Shown one piece after another: positions 41,857 to 51,594 of a stretch of DNA of 64,000 bases. A program made the position numbers and the translations under genes. The DNA comes from Peteryoungia rhizophila (GTDB lineage Bacteria > Pseudomonadota > Alphaproteobacteria > Rhizobiales > Rhizobiaceae). Each line of letters begins with the position of its first letter. The first letter of the stretch is position 1. The notes beneath the pieces were generated by a model. That model ran no database searches. It was not told where the DNA came from and was given only the letters and a program-made list of their open reading frames with translations. The stretch lies in the NCBI RefSeq assembly GCF_004912145.1, contig NZ_STGT01000007.1:124001-188000 (forward strand), written 5' to 3'.

Positions 41857-44800
41857 GCGCGAGCGAAAACGGTTCCGAACAGTCCGGGCGCAGCTTCACC
41901 GCGCTCTTCGTCCGCCGACCGGTCCTGGCGGCGGTCCTGAACACCCTGCTGGTCGTTGCGGGTCTGGCTGCCCTTGCCGGCATCGAAATCCGCGAATTGC
42001 CCGACGTCGACCAGCCTGTCATTACGGTCAGCACAGACTATGATGGTGCTTCCGCGCAGACCATGGACCAGGAGGTGACGCGCATCATCGAGGGCGCAGT
42101 CGCCCGGGTCAGCGGCCTCAAATCCATGTCCTCGCGTTCGTCTTTCGGCTCCAGCCGCACGACGCTCGAGTTCAGCGACAATGTTGATCTTGCCGTCGCG
42201 GCAAACGACGTGCGCGATGCTCTCGGCCGTGTACGCAACCAGTTGCCCGACGACACGGACGAACCCCGCATCGTCAAGGCGGACGCGGATTCGCAGCCGA
42301 TCATGCGGCTTGCCGCGACCTCCACCACACTCTCGATGGAAGACCTGACCCTGCTGGTCGAGAACGAGGTCTCCGACCGGCTTGCCGCCGTCGAGGGTGT
42401 CGCCGACGTCCAGATCTATGGTGACCAGGAAAAGGTGTTCCGCATCGACGTCAACCAGGCGGCACTCGCCAGCCGGGGCCTGAGTGTCGCCAGCCTTGCG
42501 ACCGTGTTACAGAATTCCTCGCTCGATGTCCCGGCCGGTTCACTCGAATCGCAGACGCAGGACATTGTTGTGCGGGCGACCGCCAGCCTCGCCACCGTCG
42601 ATGACTTCGAGAATGTGCTGATCGGAGAGCGCGTGCGGTTGCGCGACGTGGCGACAGTGACGCTCGGGCCTGACGATGGTTCGACCTCGCTACGCTCCAA
42701 TGGCGTCCAGGGTGTCGGCCTCGGCATTATCCGTCAGGCGCAGTCCAACACGCTGAACATCTCCGCTGGAGTGCATGATGCCGTTGAGGGCATGGCGAGC
42801 GCCCTGCCGGAAGGCACGCGGGTCATCGTCACCAGCGACGATGCGGTCTTCATTCAGGGTGCTCTGCACGAGGTTGAGATCGCGCTCGGGCTCTCCGCCG
42901 TGATCGTGCTTGTGGTCCTCTTTCTGTTCCTGCGTGACTGGCGGGCGACTTTGATCCCGGCGCTCACCATGCCGGTCGCCCTGATCGGGACGCTGGCGGC
43001 GATCTATATGGTCGGCTTCTCGATCAATATTCTCACCCTGCTCGCGATCGTTCTGGCCACCGGCCTCGTGGTGGATGACGCGATCGTCGTCCTTGAAAAC
43101 ATCGTCCGCCGCCGGGCTGAGGGCATGGGGCCACGCGCGGCCGCGGTGCTCGGAACACAGGAAGTGTTCTTCGCGGTGCTCGCGACCACGGCCACACTCG
43201 CTGCTGTCTTCGTACCGCTATCCTTCCTGCCGGGTCAGTTGGGCGGTCTCTTCCGGGAATTCGGGTTCGTGCTCGCCTTTGCGGTTCTGCTCTCGTCGGC
43301 CACTGCGCTCACGCTTTGCCCAATGATGGCATCACGCATGCTCAAACGCGAAGCCGATGATGATCGCGGCGTGCTCGGTGCATTTGGTAAGCGGTTCTCG
43401 GCATTCTATGCCCGGACGCTTCGGGCCTGCCTTGGCAACCCGTTGATCGTCTGCGTGTTTGCCGTCGTGTTTTCCGGGGCCGCCTATCTCGCCTTCACGG
43501 GGATCCAGAGCGAGATTACGCCTCGCGAAGACCGTTCGGTCGTCCTGATGCGGCTGTCGACACCGCAGGGGTCAAGCCTTGCCTATACCCGTGATCAGCT
43601 CCAGCGGGTTGAGGAAAACCTGCAACCACTCCGCGACAGCGGGGAGATTGTGAACATCTTCTCGATCTCAGGTCAGGGCTCTTCGAACAGCGCATTCATG
43701 GTGATGACACTGGCACCATGGTCTGAGCGCGCGCGCAGCCAGGACCAGATCGTTCAGGACGTGAATGCGGCTGCCGCCCTTGTGCCGGCGCTCCGCGGCA
43801 ATGTGTTCCAGACCAACAGTCTGCGAATCCGTGGTGCCGGAAGCGGCCTGCAGATGGCGGTGGTCGGGTCCAACCATGAAGCGCTGACAGCGTCGGCGCT
43901 GCAGATCGTCGATCAGTTGCGAGACCGTCCCGAATTCCAGACACCGCGTCTCGACAACGAGCCGACCCAGGCGCAGATCTCGGTGACGATCGACCGCGAA
44001 CGGGCCTCCGATCTCGGCATCGATATCGGCGCCATCGGCACCTCGTTGCAGGCGCTGCTCGAGGGGCGTTCGGTCACCGACGTCTTCGTCGATGGCAACT
44101 CGATTCCGGTACGACTTGTGTCGAGCACGCAGCCGATCAACGATCCGACGGATCTGGAGAACATTTTCCTGACGACCTCCGACGGGCGTGTGGTGCCGAT
44201 GTCGACCATTGCTTCGCTTGAGGAAAGGGCTGTTTCTCCGACGCTGAACCGAGAGCAGCAGCTGGCGTCTGTCTCCTTCTCGGCGGGGCTTGGAGAGGGT
44301 GTCGCGCTCGGAGACGCCGTGGAGATGGTGACGCAGATCGCTCAGCCGCTCCTGCCACCGGGCTCTCGCCTGCTGCCACTTTCCGAGGCGGCTACGCTGG
44401 AAGAAAACAGCTACGGCATGGCGCTGACCTTCGGCTTTGCGATCGCGATCATCTTCCTGGTGCTCTCCGCACAGTTCGAAAGCGTGGTGTCCTCGCTGAT
44501 CATCATGGCAACGGTGCCACTTGGTCTCGCCTGTGCCGTGTTCGCGCTCGTCGTGACGGGATCGTCGCTGAACGTCTACAGCCAGATCGGTCTCGTGCTG
44601 CTTGTCGGCGTCATGGCGAAAAACGGCATTCTCATCGTCGAATTCGCCAACCAGCTCCGTGATCGTGGGCTGTCCGTGCGGGAGGCAATCGAGGCCGCCT
44701 GCACGATCCGCCTGCGTCCAGTGATGATGACGATGATCGCGACCGTGCTCGGCGGGGTGCCGCTGGTGCTGGCGCAGGGAGCAGGCGCGGAAGCGCGCAT

Positions 44801-45002
44801 CGCGCTCGGTTGGGTGATCGTCGGGGGTCTCGGCTTCGCGACGCTGGTGACGCTCTACATCACCCCCGTCGCCTATCTGCTGCTGGCACGCTTCTCCAAG
44901 CCGCATGCGCAGGAAGAGGCGCGTCTCAAGACCGAGCTTGAGGATGCCACGCTGAAGATTGCCAACGATGCGGGCTTGCCGCCGCGGATCGCGGCAGAGT
45001 GA
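41853..45002 (+). CDS. RND multidrug efflux pump permease (AcrB-like)
   Basis: 1049 residues, the standard length of hydrophobe/amphiphile efflux RND pumps. The proton-relay Asp pair is in GLVVDDAIVVLENI near residues 405-418. The first membrane segment is followed by a large porter domain, and LVGVMAKNGILIVEFANQ marks the tenth helix region. It is a trimeric proton antiporter exporting drugs, dyes or detergents (family knowledge); substrates cannot be read from sequence. No outer-membrane factor gene is nearby, so a TolC-like protein encoded elsewhere is needed. A hairpin at 45074-45104 follows. Confidence 0.96.
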   Translation: MSASENGSEQSGRSFTALFVRRPVLAAVLNTLLVVAGLAALAGIEIRELPDVDQPVITVSTDYDGASAQTMDQEVTRIIEGAVARVSGLKSMSSRSSFGSSRTTLEFSDNVDLAVAANDVRDALGRVRNQLPDDTDEPRIVKADADSQPIMRLAATSTTLSMEDLTLLVENEVSDRLAAVEGVADVQIYGDQEKVFRIDVNQAALASRGLSVASLATVLQNSSLDVPAGSLESQTQDIVVRATASLATVDDFENVLIGERVRLRDVATVTLGPDDGSTSLRSNGVQGVGLGIIRQAQSNTLNISAGVHDAVEGMASALPEGTRVIVTSDDAVFIQGALHEVEIALGLSAVIVLVVLFLFLRDWRATLIPALTMPVALIGTLAAIYMVGFSINILTLLAIVLATGLVVDDAIVVLENIVRRRAEGMGPRAAAVLGTQEVFFAVLATTATLAAVFVPLSFLPGQLGGLFREFGFVLAFAVLLSSATALTLCPMMASRMLKREADDDRGVLGAFGKRFSAFYARTLRACLGNPLIVCVFAVVFSGAAYLAFTGIQSEITPREDRSVVLMRLSTPQGSSLAYTRDQLQRVEENLQPLRDSGEIVNIFSISGQGSSNSAFMVMTLAPWSERARSQDQIVQDVNAAAALVPALRGNVFQTNSLRIRGAGSGLQMAVVGSNHEALTASALQIVDQLRDRPEFQTPRLDNEPTQAQISVTIDRERASDLGIDIGAIGTSLQALLEGRSVTDVFVDGNSIPVRLVSSTQPINDPTDLENIFLTTSDGRVVPMSTIASLEERAVSPTLNREQQLASVSFSAGLGEGVALGDAVEMVTQIAQPLLPPGSRLLPLSEAATLEENSYGMALTFGFAIAIIFLVLSAQFESVVSSLIIMATVPLGLACAVFALVVTGSSLNVYSQIGLVLLVGVMAKNGILIVEFANQLRDRGLSVREAIEAACTIRLRPVMMTMIATVLGGVPLVLAQGAGAEARIALGWVIVGGLGFATLVTLYITPVAYLLLARFSKPHAQEEARLKTELEDATLKIANDAGLPPRIAAE

Positions 45003-45073
45003 CGGGGAGGGGCGCCATGCTCCTCCTGCGCCCTTCGGACGTCTGGACAATTTCCGAACCCTATCCCATAGCA

Positions 45074-45104
45074 GGGGCGTGTCGGCGCAGTGCCGACGCG
45101 CCCC
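45074..45104 (+). terminator. Hairpin terminator after the RND operon
   Basis: A 13-bp stem with one G-T pair (GGGGCGTGTCGGC / GCCGACGCGCCCC), five-base loop GCAGT, tail ACTTCAGTATTT, 72 bases after the pump stop and 26 before the next start. It is strong in energy but its T-run is broken. Confidence 0.6.
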
Positions 45105-45129
45105 ACTTCAGTATTTCGGGAGGTCGCGG

Positions 45130-46539
45130 ATGGCCCGCAAGGATGTGATCGACGGCAAGCGCAACGAAGAGGGCATCGCGCTTGTCCTGCCCATCCTCAA
45201 GCAGCGTTTCGGCGAGCGTTTCCAGACCGGCGAGAGCTTTCGTGACCAGCACAGTCACACCACCACCTATCTGCCGTCGCAGCGCCCTGATGGCGTGGTC
45301 TTTGCCGAGGCCTCCGATGATGTGCAGGATATCGTCCGTGTATGCGCTGCCCACAGCGTCCCGATCGTTCCCTTCGGCACCGGGTCCTCGCTGGAAGGAC
45401 AGGTGAATGCCCCCTTCGGCGGGATTTCCGTGGACTTTACGCGCATGAACCGGATCCTGTCGGTTAATGCCGAGGATCTCGACTGCACGGTCGAGCCCGG
45501 CGTGACACGGGAAGACCTCAACACCTATCTGAGGGATACCGGCCTCTTCTTTCCCATCGATCCCGGCGCCAATGCCTCGCTCGGCGGCATGACCGCGACG
45601 CGCGCTTCCGGCACCAATGCAGTGCGCTACGGCACAATGAAGGACAATGTCCTCGCGCTCACCGTCGTCACCGCCGATGGCGAGGAAATCCGCACGGCGC
45701 GACGGGCGCGCAAGTCCTCGGCCGGTTATGATCTGACACGGCTCTATGTCGGCTCGGAAGGTACGCTCGGCGTCATCACCTCGGTCACGCTTCGCCTTCA
45801 GGGCATTCCGGCCAAGATCAGCGGCGGGGTTTGTGCCTTTCCGACGCTCGAAGATGCCTGCAATGCAGTCATCATGACGATCCAGATGGGTATTCCCGTC
45901 GCGCGCATCGAATTGCTCGACGAGATGCAAATCCGCGCCTGCAACGCCTATTCGAAACTCTCCTATGCCGAGTGCCCGACGCTCTTCGTGGAATTCCACG
46001 GAACGGAGGAGACGGTGGCGCTGCAGGCAGCGCAATTCGGCGAGATCGCGGCCGAGTTCGGTGGCGGCGAATTTGCATATACCGCCAATGCGGAAGAGCG
46101 CAGCCAGCTGTGGAAGGCGCGCCACAATGCCTATTGGGCGAGCCGGGCGCTGGCGCCGGAGCTTGCCGCACTTTCGACCGATGTCTGCGTGCCGATTTCC
46201 AGGCTTGCCGAATGTGTCGCGGAGACCCAGGCCGACATCCGCGAGCAAGGTTTCCTGGCGCCGATCGTCGGCCATGCAGGGGACGGCAATTTCCACGTTC
46301 TGCTGCTTTTCAATGATAAGGATGCAGCCGACGTGGAGAAGGCCGAAGCTTTCCTCGAGCGGCTGAACGGCCGGGCACTTGCCATGGACGGCACCTGCAC
46401 CGGCGAACATGGGATTGGCCAGGGCAAGATCGGCTATCTGGAACAGGAGCTCGGCTCGGCGCTGCCAGCGATGCGCGCAATCAAGGCGAGCCTCGATCCG
46501 CAGAACATATTCAATCCCGGCAAGATCTTTCGCCTGTGA
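45130..46539 (+). CDS. FAD-linked oxidase, D-lactate dehydrogenase/glycolate oxidase GlcD type
   Basis: 469 residues. The N-terminal PCMH FAD domain is seen in VPIVPFGTGSSLEGQ (near residue 79), GVTREDLNTYLRDTGLFFP-type block and SLGGMTATRASGTNAVRYGT; YVGSEGTLGVIT closes it. The C-terminal part carries IVGHAGDGNFHVLL with the metal or substrate His residues and GTCTGEHGIGQGKIGYL. Members oxidise D-2-hydroxy acids such as D-lactate, passing electrons to cytochrome or quinone. There are no glcE/glcF partner genes here, which favours the single-subunit D-lactate dehydrogenase (cytochrome) form. The ATG follows GGGAGG. Confidence 0.92.
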   Translation: MARKDVIDGKRNEEGIALVLPILKQRFGERFQTGESFRDQHSHTTTYLPSQRPDGVVFAEASDDVQDIVRVCAAHSVPIVPFGTGSSLEGQVNAPFGGISVDFTRMNRILSVNAEDLDCTVEPGVTREDLNTYLRDTGLFFPIDPGANASLGGMTATRASGTNAVRYGTMKDNVLALTVVTADGEEIRTARRARKSSAGYDLTRLYVGSEGTLGVITSVTLRLQGIPAKISGGVCAFPTLEDACNAVIMTIQMGIPVARIELLDEMQIRACNAYSKLSYAECPTLFVEFHGTEETVALQAAQFGEIAAEFGGGEFAYTANAEERSQLWKARHNAYWASRALAPELAALSTDVCVPISRLAECVAETQADIREQGFLAPIVGHAGDGNFHVLLLFNDKDAADVEKAEAFLERLNGRALAMDGTCTGEHGIGQGKIGYLEQELGSALPAMRAIKASLDPQNIFNPGKIFRL

Positions 46540-46612
46540 CTGCAAGAGCTTGCGGGTTGCCCCCACGGTGAATTGCGTTACCTTCTGGCCGTAATCAAGG
46601 GAGTGGCATTCG

Positions 46613-49600
46613 GTGCTCGGACGCATACTGGCAACGCTCGGCGGTCTTCTGGTGGTTGCGCTCTTTGCCGCGCTGCTGGCGCCTGTCTTTGTCGACTGGA
46701 CCAATTTCCGACAAGATTTCGAGGATCAGGCGAGCCAGTTGCTCGGCAAGAAGGTGGTGGTCAACGGCGCGGTCAGCGCGCGCATCCTACCGTTCCCTTC
46801 CGTCACCATGGAGGATGTGACCGTCGGGACCGATGTCGACGGCACGCCGCTGGTGCGGGTGGCGCGTTTCTCACTCGATGCGGAGCTTGCGCCGTTTCTG
46901 TCGGGTGAAGCCCGCATCTTCGACATGCGGATCGACGAGCCCAAGGCGCGCATTCGGCTGTTGCCGGACGGTACGCTGGATTGGTTGCGCGGCAGCAGGC
47001 CCAGCCTGCCGGCACGCAATGTCGTTCTCGAAAAGGTGTCGGTCAGCGGCGGGACGATCGAGTTCATCGATCAGCAATCCGGTCGAGACCGGACACTCAC
47101 CAAACTCGATGCGGCACTTTCGGCGCGCACGCTCGCTGGTCCTTGGTCCGTCGAGGGAAACGCGGAGTTGGACGGAGAGGCTGCGGGCTTCAGCCTCACA
47201 ACATCCGAGCTGGCCGGGCCCTCGATACCGCTTCGACTGCGGATCGACCCGAGCATGCGACCCTTCGACCTCATGCTCGAGGGGGATTTGGCGCTCGAAT
47301 CGGGCAAGCCTCATTACACGGGGACTTTCGTGTCGACCTGGAAGGTGGCGGCATCACCGGAGGCACTTGAGCCCGGCGATAGGCCCACACCTGCGCCACG
47401 TGTCCGTGGCGAGTTCAAGCTGGCCAATGACAGCATCACGATCCCAACCTATCGGCTTGAGCTCGGCGAGGTCGCCGACCCTTACGTGATCACCGGTGAG
47501 GCTAAGCTCGACACCGGCGCAAAGCCGGAATTCCTGCTGACAGCCGAGGGCCAGCAGGTTGATGTCAACAGGCTTGCGGCTGACGGGAGCCGGGCAAAGA
47601 CGTCACGGAACGGGTCCGTTTCCGTTCAGCAGAGAATGGCGCTGCTTCTGGCGACCGCTGCCCAGATCCCGATTCCCAATGTGCCTGGCCGGGCGACCTT
47701 GCGGCTGCCGGCGATCGTTGCCGGAGATACGGTGTTTCGGGACCTGCAGCTCGATATCAGGCCCGCCGGTAACGGCTGGACTGTGGACAGGGCCGTCGGA
47801 TTGTTGCCTGGGCGCACCCAGGTCGAGGCGAGCGGACGGCTGGTGCTCGTCGGCACGCCGTCCTTCGAGGGCAACCTGCTCGTCGCCTCGACGCAGCCGT
47901 CGGGACTGGCCACCTGGATTTCCGGCCGGGTGGATCCGGCCATCCGCGGGCTGGCATCGGCCGGTTTTTCTGCATCGGTCAATCTGACCCCCGAATTGCA
48001 ACGTTTCGAGAAGCTGGAGCTCGCGATCGGAGCCGAGCCATTGAAGGGCCGGATCGAACGCGAATCGCGCGGCGGCGCTGCTGCCAACCTCTCGGTCGAT
48101 CTGGTGGGCGAGAGACTGGACCTCGATGCCGCGCGGGCGATCGCGGCCCTCATGATTGGTGAGGATGCCGAGCAACGCCTGCTGGCCGAACGGGTGGCGA
48201 CGCGGTTGAAGGTCGACGAGTTGCTGGCATTCGGTGTGACGGCGGAGGATGTCGAGACGATCGCGACCTATCAAGCCGGCCAACTTGCCATCGAGCGGCT
48301 GAACCTCGGCAACGTGGCCGGCAGCTCGGTGCGAATCAGCGGTGAACTGCGCGATGCCGAGACGCAGCCAGTCGGCCAAGGCCAGGTCGAATTCAAGTCT
48401 GCAGACCCTGGGCCGTTCCTGGCGCTCCTGCGCGAAGGGCTGCCGAACAGCCCTATCATCGAGCGGCTGGCCAATGCTTCGGCCTGGTATGGCAATACCG
48501 ACATCCAGATGACGCTGAGTGTGCCGGAAAACGGAGCAGTGAGCATCGACGCCAACGGTCGTGCCTCTAACAGCGTGGTTTCGCTCAAGGTCGGCGCCGA
48601 CGATCTAACGACGCTCCTTGCGGGCGGCAAACGGAACTTCGAACTGCGGATGGAGAACGACGAGGCGCAGATCCTGCTCGGCCAGGCGGGCTTCGACCCC
48701 TTGCCCTGGACGACCGGGGAAGGGGGTGTGCTAACGCTCACGGTCGATACGGCAGGAGACGGGAATGCCGAAGCCGTCGCGCGCTTCGCCGGAGCCGGAA
48801 CGACGCTGGATGCGGCCGCGCAACTGACGGCATTCGACACACCGGATCTGCTCGACGGTGGCTGGCAGCTGTCGATCGACAGCGGGGATCTCGGCCCCTA
48901 TCTGATGGCTCTCGGTTTGAACCTGCCTGATGCCGCGACCGGTGTGCCGATCGCGGGTGAGGCGCGGTTCTCACTGGTAGAAGGTCAGCTCGGCATTGAG
49001 AGTTTCGGGGCGAACGTTGCGGGGCAGGCGGTGGTCGCTGAGGGGCGCGTCGATTTGACTGCGGCTCAACCGTCTGCGGTGGGTACGGTTACTCTCGATG
49101 CGCTCGACCTGGATTGGCTGGCGGAAACCGTGGTCGGTCCACTCAGGGATCCGATGACAGGCGCTCTGTCTCCGGTCGCGCTGAGCCCACGTGCTCTGCC
49201 CTTCGACCTGGACCTCAACCTCACTGTCAAGCGGCTCTGGCCCGGTCTCGGCGAGGCCATGACAGATGTCTCCGGAAAGCTCCGTAACAAGGCCGGCGAA
49301 CTCACTTTCGATGAGGTTTCGGCCGACTGGCTGGGCGGGCGGATGACTGGCCGCTTCTCGGTCGCCAATACCGACGGGAACGGCTTCCTTCGGGCCCGGC
49401 TCGATCTGGCCGACAGCGATCTTGCCCGTATGATCAACGCTTTGCGCGTCGAGCGTGGCATCGCGACGAAAGACAGTCCTTCGGGGCTGATGGATTTCAC
49501 TTTCGTCGTCGAGGGCGGCGGCAAGACGCCTGCCGACCTGATCGGTCGGGCGAGCGGATCCGGGGAGGCTCGCATGAAGGACCTGACACTGGAGGACCTC

Positions 49601-50353
49601 GACCTGTCGGTCTTGCCGAGGCTGGTCACCGAAGCGGATGCACTCGGAACTGACATCGACGAGGAAAAGGTTCTTGCACTTGCGGAAAGACTGATCACAG
49701 CCGGCTCGACGGAACTGGGAGACGTGACCGTGCCCTTCGCGTTGTCAGACGGAACGGTCCGTGTTCAGGCGGCTACCCATCAGACGGCGCAGGCCAAACT
49801 CGACGGCGCGCTGCGTCTGGATCTGCGCGCCGGCACGCTGGACGGGGAAGTCGGCATCGCCTTCAATCCCGGTGATGCGGCCATGGACGGCGCCCAACCC
49901 AATTTGCGCCTGATGCTCAACGGAGCGGCTCTCGAGCCGGAACGGGAACTCGACGTGACTGAGCTCACCAATTTCTTCTCGCTGCGTGCCTTCGAGACCG
50001 AGCGCCGGCGGGTCGAGGCACTGCAGGCGACCGTTCTGGAGAAGCAGAGGCTGCGGCGTGAGGCAGCCCTTGCGCGTGCCCGAGCCGACGAGCGGACGCG
50101 TGCCGAGACTGAGCGCCTCAGGCTGGAGGAAGAGGCCCGGCTGAAAGCGGAAGCCGATGCAGCAGCCCTGAAGGCTGCCAGAGAGGCTGATGCGGCAGCG
50201 GAGCCGTCGGATCCGCCGGTTCCGGAGGAGCGAGGCGATGTGACGACGGAGACGGTTCCGGCACAGCCCGTCTTGCCGGTCGCGCCGGAAGAGCGGGTCA
50301 TCCGTCAGCCCTTGCCCGAACTCCAGTTCGAGGCATTGCCTGGGGTCAACTGA
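46613..50353 (+). CDS. Large AsmA family protein
   Basis: 1246 residues. An N-terminal signal anchor (RILATLGGLLVVALFAALL) is followed by VDWTNFRQDFEDQASQLLGKKVVVNGAVSARILPFPS (positions 46694-46805), the AsmA start pattern. The long middle is beta-strand-rich and low in Cys, consistent with the repeating beta-groove of AsmA/TamB-type lipid-transfer bridge proteins between inner and outer membrane. The last 160 residues are Arg/Glu/Ala-rich (probable coiled coil, about 1125-1190) and then Pro/acidic. The start is GTG 46613 with AAGGGAG upstream. Substrate and partners cannot be told from sequence. Confidence 0.9.
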   Translation: MLGRILATLGGLLVVALFAALLAPVFVDWTNFRQDFEDQASQLLGKKVVVNGAVSARILPFPSVTMEDVTVGTDVDGTPLVRVARFSLDAELAPFLSGEARIFDMRIDEPKARIRLLPDGTLDWLRGSRPSLPARNVVLEKVSVSGGTIEFIDQQSGRDRTLTKLDAALSARTLAGPWSVEGNAELDGEAAGFSLTTSELAGPSIPLRLRIDPSMRPFDLMLEGDLALESGKPHYTGTFVSTWKVAASPEALEPGDRPTPAPRVRGEFKLANDSITIPTYRLELGEVADPYVITGEAKLDTGAKPEFLLTAEGQQVDVNRLAADGSRAKTSRNGSVSVQQRMALLLATAAQIPIPNVPGRATLRLPAIVAGDTVFRDLQLDIRPAGNGWTVDRAVGLLPGRTQVEASGRLVLVGTPSFEGNLLVASTQPSGLATWISGRVDPAIRGLASAGFSASVNLTPELQRFEKLELAIGAEPLKGRIERESRGGAAANLSVDLVGERLDLDAARAIAALMIGEDAEQRLLAERVATRLKVDELLAFGVTAEDVETIATYQAGQLAIERLNLGNVAGSSVRISGELRDAETQPVGQGQVEFKSADPGPFLALLREGLPNSPIIERLANASAWYGNTDIQMTLSVPENGAVSIDANGRASNSVVSLKVGADDLTTLLAGGKRNFELRMENDEAQILLGQAGFDPLPWTTGEGGVLTLTVDTAGDGNAEAVARFAGAGTTLDAAAQLTAFDTPDLLDGGWQLSIDSGDLGPYLMALGLNLPDAATGVPIAGEARFSLVEGQLGIESFGANVAGQAVVAEGRVDLTAAQPSAVGTVTLDALDLDWLAETVVGPLRDPMTGALSPVALSPRALPFDLDLNLTVKRLWPGLGEAMTDVSGKLRNKAGELTFDEVSADWLGGRMTGRFSVANTDGNGFLRARLDLADSDLARMINALRVERGIATKDSPSGLMDFTFVVEGGGKTPADLIGRASGSGEARMKDLTLEDLDLSVLPRLVTEADALGTDIDEEKVLALAERLITAGSTELGDVTVPFALSDGTVRVQAATHQTAQAKLDGALRLDLRAGTLDGEVGIAFNPGDAAMDGAQPNLRLMLNGAALEPERELDVTELTNFFSLRAFETERRRVEALQATVLEKQRLRREAALARARADERTRAETERLRLEEEARLKAEADAAALKAAREADAAAEPSDPPVPEERGDVTTETVPAQPVLPVAPEERVIRQPLPELQFEALPGVN

Positions 50354-50380
50354 TCGTCGAATGGTGGTGGATCGGCGATA

Positions 50381-50608
50381 TCAGTCATCTGATGTGGTCG
50401 TCTGCCGCTTCAACTCCCGGAGAACATGCAGGCGCAGCGCGGAGGACAGGTTCGATTCGAGCGGACGAGCCTCGTCGATCTGCGCGACCAGAGCCGCAAA
50501 ACTCAACCCGCGTTCTGCGGCCATTGCCTTGAGCTCGTCGAGAAAGGCGTCCTCGACGGAGAAGCTCGTCCTGTGGCCGTGGAGGGTGATCGAGCGCTTG
50601 CGGATCAT
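50381..50608 (-). CDS. Ribbon-helix-helix domain protein
   Basis: 75 residues: MIRKRSITLHGHRTSFSVED, then AFLDELKAMAAERGLSFAALVAQIDE. This is the RHH_4-type fold (PF13467 style): one strand for DNA contacts, then two helices. Such proteins are small dimeric DNA-binding proteins or antitoxin-like; no toxin gene is adjacent. An in-frame ATG at 50650 would add 14 residues; neither start has a good binding site. It is the last gene of a minus-strand set sspB, DUF4169, RHH, a common arrangement in rhizobia. Confidence 0.85.
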   Translation of the reverse strand: MIRKRSITLHGHRTSFSVEDAFLDELKAMAAERGLSFAALVAQIDEARPLESNLSSALRLHVLRELKRQTTTSDD

Positions 50609-50674
50609 GGCGGTTACCCGGGGACAATATTCGGAGGATGGCGCCGACATGGAGAGCCGCGGAAAGAGTGGCTC

Positions 50675-50866
50675 TTACTCCTGATCCAGCTTATCGATGC
50701 GGCCCTGCGCGTGATCGCGGGTGGCCTTCTCGTTCTGTGCCTGGGTGAGGGACTTTTCCGCCTTGGTCCGCCCGTAGGTTATGCGGTTCTGCTCGGCAGC
50801 CGTCTCGCGCTCGCTGCGGGCCTTTGCCTTGCGGAACTGGCGGAGATTGACGACGTCTGCGGCCAT
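50675..50866 (-). CDS. DUF4169 family protein, 63 residues
   Basis: A highly basic and Gln/Glu-rich helical protein starting MAADVVNLRQFRKAKARSER, with RITYGRTKAEKSLTQAQNEK and ending in RIDKLDQE. The opening VNLRQFRKAKAR is the DUF4169 signature. The function is unknown; its charge pattern suggests nucleic-acid or ribosome contact, which is inference. ATG 50866 was chosen because the longer frame to 50995 is an antisense-like Arg/Ser sequence over sspB. It is 50 bases beyond the sspB stop, across a terminator hairpin. Confidence 0.88.
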   Translation of the reverse strand: MAADVVNLRQFRKAKARSERETAAEQNRITYGRTKAEKSLTQAQNEKATRDHAQGRIDKLDQE

Positions 50867-50880
50867 TCTGGTCCTCGATG

Positions 50881-50905
50881 AAAAAGGCCGGGCATCGGCC
50901 CGGCC
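50881..50905 (-). terminator. Intrinsic terminator after sspB
   Basis: On the minus strand GGCCGGGC-CGAT-GCCCGGCC forms an 8-bp perfect stem followed by five T. It lies between sspB and the DUF4169 gene, so the latter either depends on read-through or has its own promoter. Confidence 0.8.
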
Positions 50906-50915
50906 ATCCGTCAGA

Positions 50916-51419
50916 TCACTGCTTCTTGCGGAAGGCGTCGAGCGAGACGACCGAACCTTCCTTCTTCTCGTCCGATTTCGCCGCTTCCGGCTCATCCGAC
51001 TTCGCCACGGCTTCCACCGGATAGGCCGTGATCTCTGCCTCGTTTTCTTCTTCCTCGGTCAGCGGAACGTCGAATTCCAGTTCGAAATTCACCGACGGAT
51101 CGTAGAACCCGCGGATGGCATTGAAGGGGATGACGAGTTTCTCTGGCGTGTCGGAGAAGGAAAGGCCGATTTCGAACAGGCTGTCGGTGACCTTCAGTTC
51201 CCAGAACTGGTGCTGAACCACGATCGTCATCTGTTCGGCATACTTCGCCTTGAGATGCTGGGAGATGCGCACGCCCGGCGCACCGGTCAGGAAGGTGATG
51301 AAGAAGTGGTGGTCACCGGGCAGCCGGCCTGTCGCGGAAACCTCGGCCAAGACCTTGCGGATGACGCCACGCAGGGCGTCCTGGGCCAGAATGTCGTAGC
51401 GAATGTGGTCGTGCCCCAT
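50916..51419 (-). CDS. sspB: SspB family adaptor of ClpXP
   Basis: 167 residues. The adaptor delivers ssrA-tagged proteins to the ClpXP protease. The folded part (about 1-125) begins MGHDHIRYDILAQDALRG and includes HHFFITFLTGAPGVRIS, LKVTDSLFEIGLSF and LVIPFNAIRGFYDP, the SspB-alpha pattern. A Glu/Lys-rich flexible linker follows, and the protein ends in GSVVSLDAFRKKQ, a conserved tail that in this family docks on the ClpX zinc domain. It lies just downstream of ssrA on the same strand, so tag and adaptor are encoded side by side. Confidence 0.95.
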   Translation of the reverse strand: MGHDHIRYDILAQDALRGVIRKVLAEVSATGRLPGDHHFFITFLTGAPGVRISQHLKAKYAEQMTIVVQHQFWELKVTDSLFEIGLSFSDTPEKLVIPFNAIRGFYDPSVNFELEFDVPLTEEEENEAEITAYPVEAVAKSDEPEAAKSDEKKEGSVVSLDAFRKKQ

Positions 51420-51594
51420 CAGATCCTGCTTTCCTAATCATGCCGATTTCAACGGCTTATGCCATGACGCGGCGACGCGGAAAAGCCCCGACGCGTTAAA
51501 CTGGTTCGTCGAATGTACATCAAATCGCGGACTGCGGGTAGCGGCGAAATCCGAAGCAATTCATGGAGAAAGACAAAGGAGAGGAGTTAGGTGA

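Noticed and set aside
45061..46704. 547-codon open frame on the minus strand
   Set aside because: Antisense to the FAD dehydrogenase gene, which has clear family motifs.
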